Made by a program: the position numbers and the translations under genes. A DNA stretch of 6,272 nucleotides from an uncultured Lachnospiraceae bacterium (GTDB taxonomy: Bacteria; Bacillota; Clostridia; Lachnospirales; Lachnospiraceae), in the NCBI GenBank assembly GCA_934359535.1, contig CAKRLN010000134.1, positions 1-6,272 on the forward strand, given 5' to 3'. How positions within the stretch are numbered: position 1 is the first letter of the stretch; each line of letters opens with the position of its first letter. This document shows positions 6,213 to 6,272 of the stretch, piece after piece. Below the pieces are notes generated by a model. That model was not told the DNA's origin. It searched no databases and saw nothing but the letters and a program-made list of their open reading frames with translations.

Positions 6213-6272
6213 AGCTGTCGCGGTGAGCGGCTTTACAGAGCAGCAAAACACACAGCCGGAACAGACCAGTGG
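6213..6272 (+). other. Transcribed leader of the next unit, possibly of an rRNA operon
   Basis: Downstream of the promoter the sequence turns abruptly more GC-rich. It can form a small hairpin at the 5' end of the RNA, GTCGC (6217-6221) with GCGGC (6227-6231) and loop GGTGA. There is no Shine-Dalgarno/start pair before the window ends. Strong promoter, structured leader and lack of an ORF suggest the leader of a stable-RNA operon, but no 16S or tRNA sequence is visible. It could equally be the 5' UTR of a protein gene. Confidence 0.35.

Noticed and set aside
6213..6272. Riboswitch or T-box leader
   Set aside because: Only about 60 bases are present and no conserved element (for example the T-box sequence) or antiterminator structure can be seen.

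Overview
The window looks like a chromosomal core segment from a Firmicute of the class Clostridia, most likely a Lachnospiraceae (Roseburia/Eubacterium-type gut anaerobe). This rests on moderate GC content, AGGAG-type ribosome binding sites, a conserved Firmicute gene order, and a TPR-GGDEF protein of a kind I associate with that family. The genus assignment is inference.

Layout: all genes are on the + strand and tightly packed. Positions 1-38 hold the probable tail of an upstream gene (prpC expected) whose stop overlaps the next start. Then come prkC (32-2215, membrane Ser/Thr kinase with PASTA repeats), rsgA (2226-3107, circularly permuted ribosome-assembly GTPase), rpe (3131-3784, ribulose-5-phosphate 3-epimerase), thiN (3802-4452, thiamine pyrophosphokinase) and a TPR-GGDEF diguanylate cyclase gene (4479-6122). 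Gaps between genes are only 10-26 bases and contain no visible terminator or promoter, so the five genes probably share a transcript. The order prpC-prkC-rsgA(cpgA)-rpe-thiN matches the Bacillus subtilis yloO-yloP-yloQ-rpe-yloS cluster. The TPR-GGDEF gene is the lineage-specific addition.

The last 150 bases contain no gene. They hold an A+T-rich tract, a near-consensus sigma-A promoter (TTGACA, 17 bases, TATGAT) and about 60 bases of more GC-rich transcribed leader running off the window. This resembles a stable-RNA (rRNA/tRNA) operon promoter, but no mature RNA sequence is visible.

How the genes work together: PrkC senses cell-wall fragments through its PASTA repeats and phosphorylates cytoplasmic targets, and RsgA (CpgA) is a reported PrkC substrate in B. 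subtilis. Rpe and ThiN are metabolic housekeeping (pentose phosphate pathway; thiamine diphosphate supply, whose user transketolase shares substrates with Rpe). The GGDEF protein would add c-di-GMP output to the same transcription unit.

I see no clearly new system. The points most worth a second look are the cyclase attached to the kinase operon and lacking the canonical I-site, an extremely acidic linker in PrkC, a long hairpin inside the start of rsgA, and an ambiguous translation start with a possible 11-codon leader ORF before the cyclase gene.
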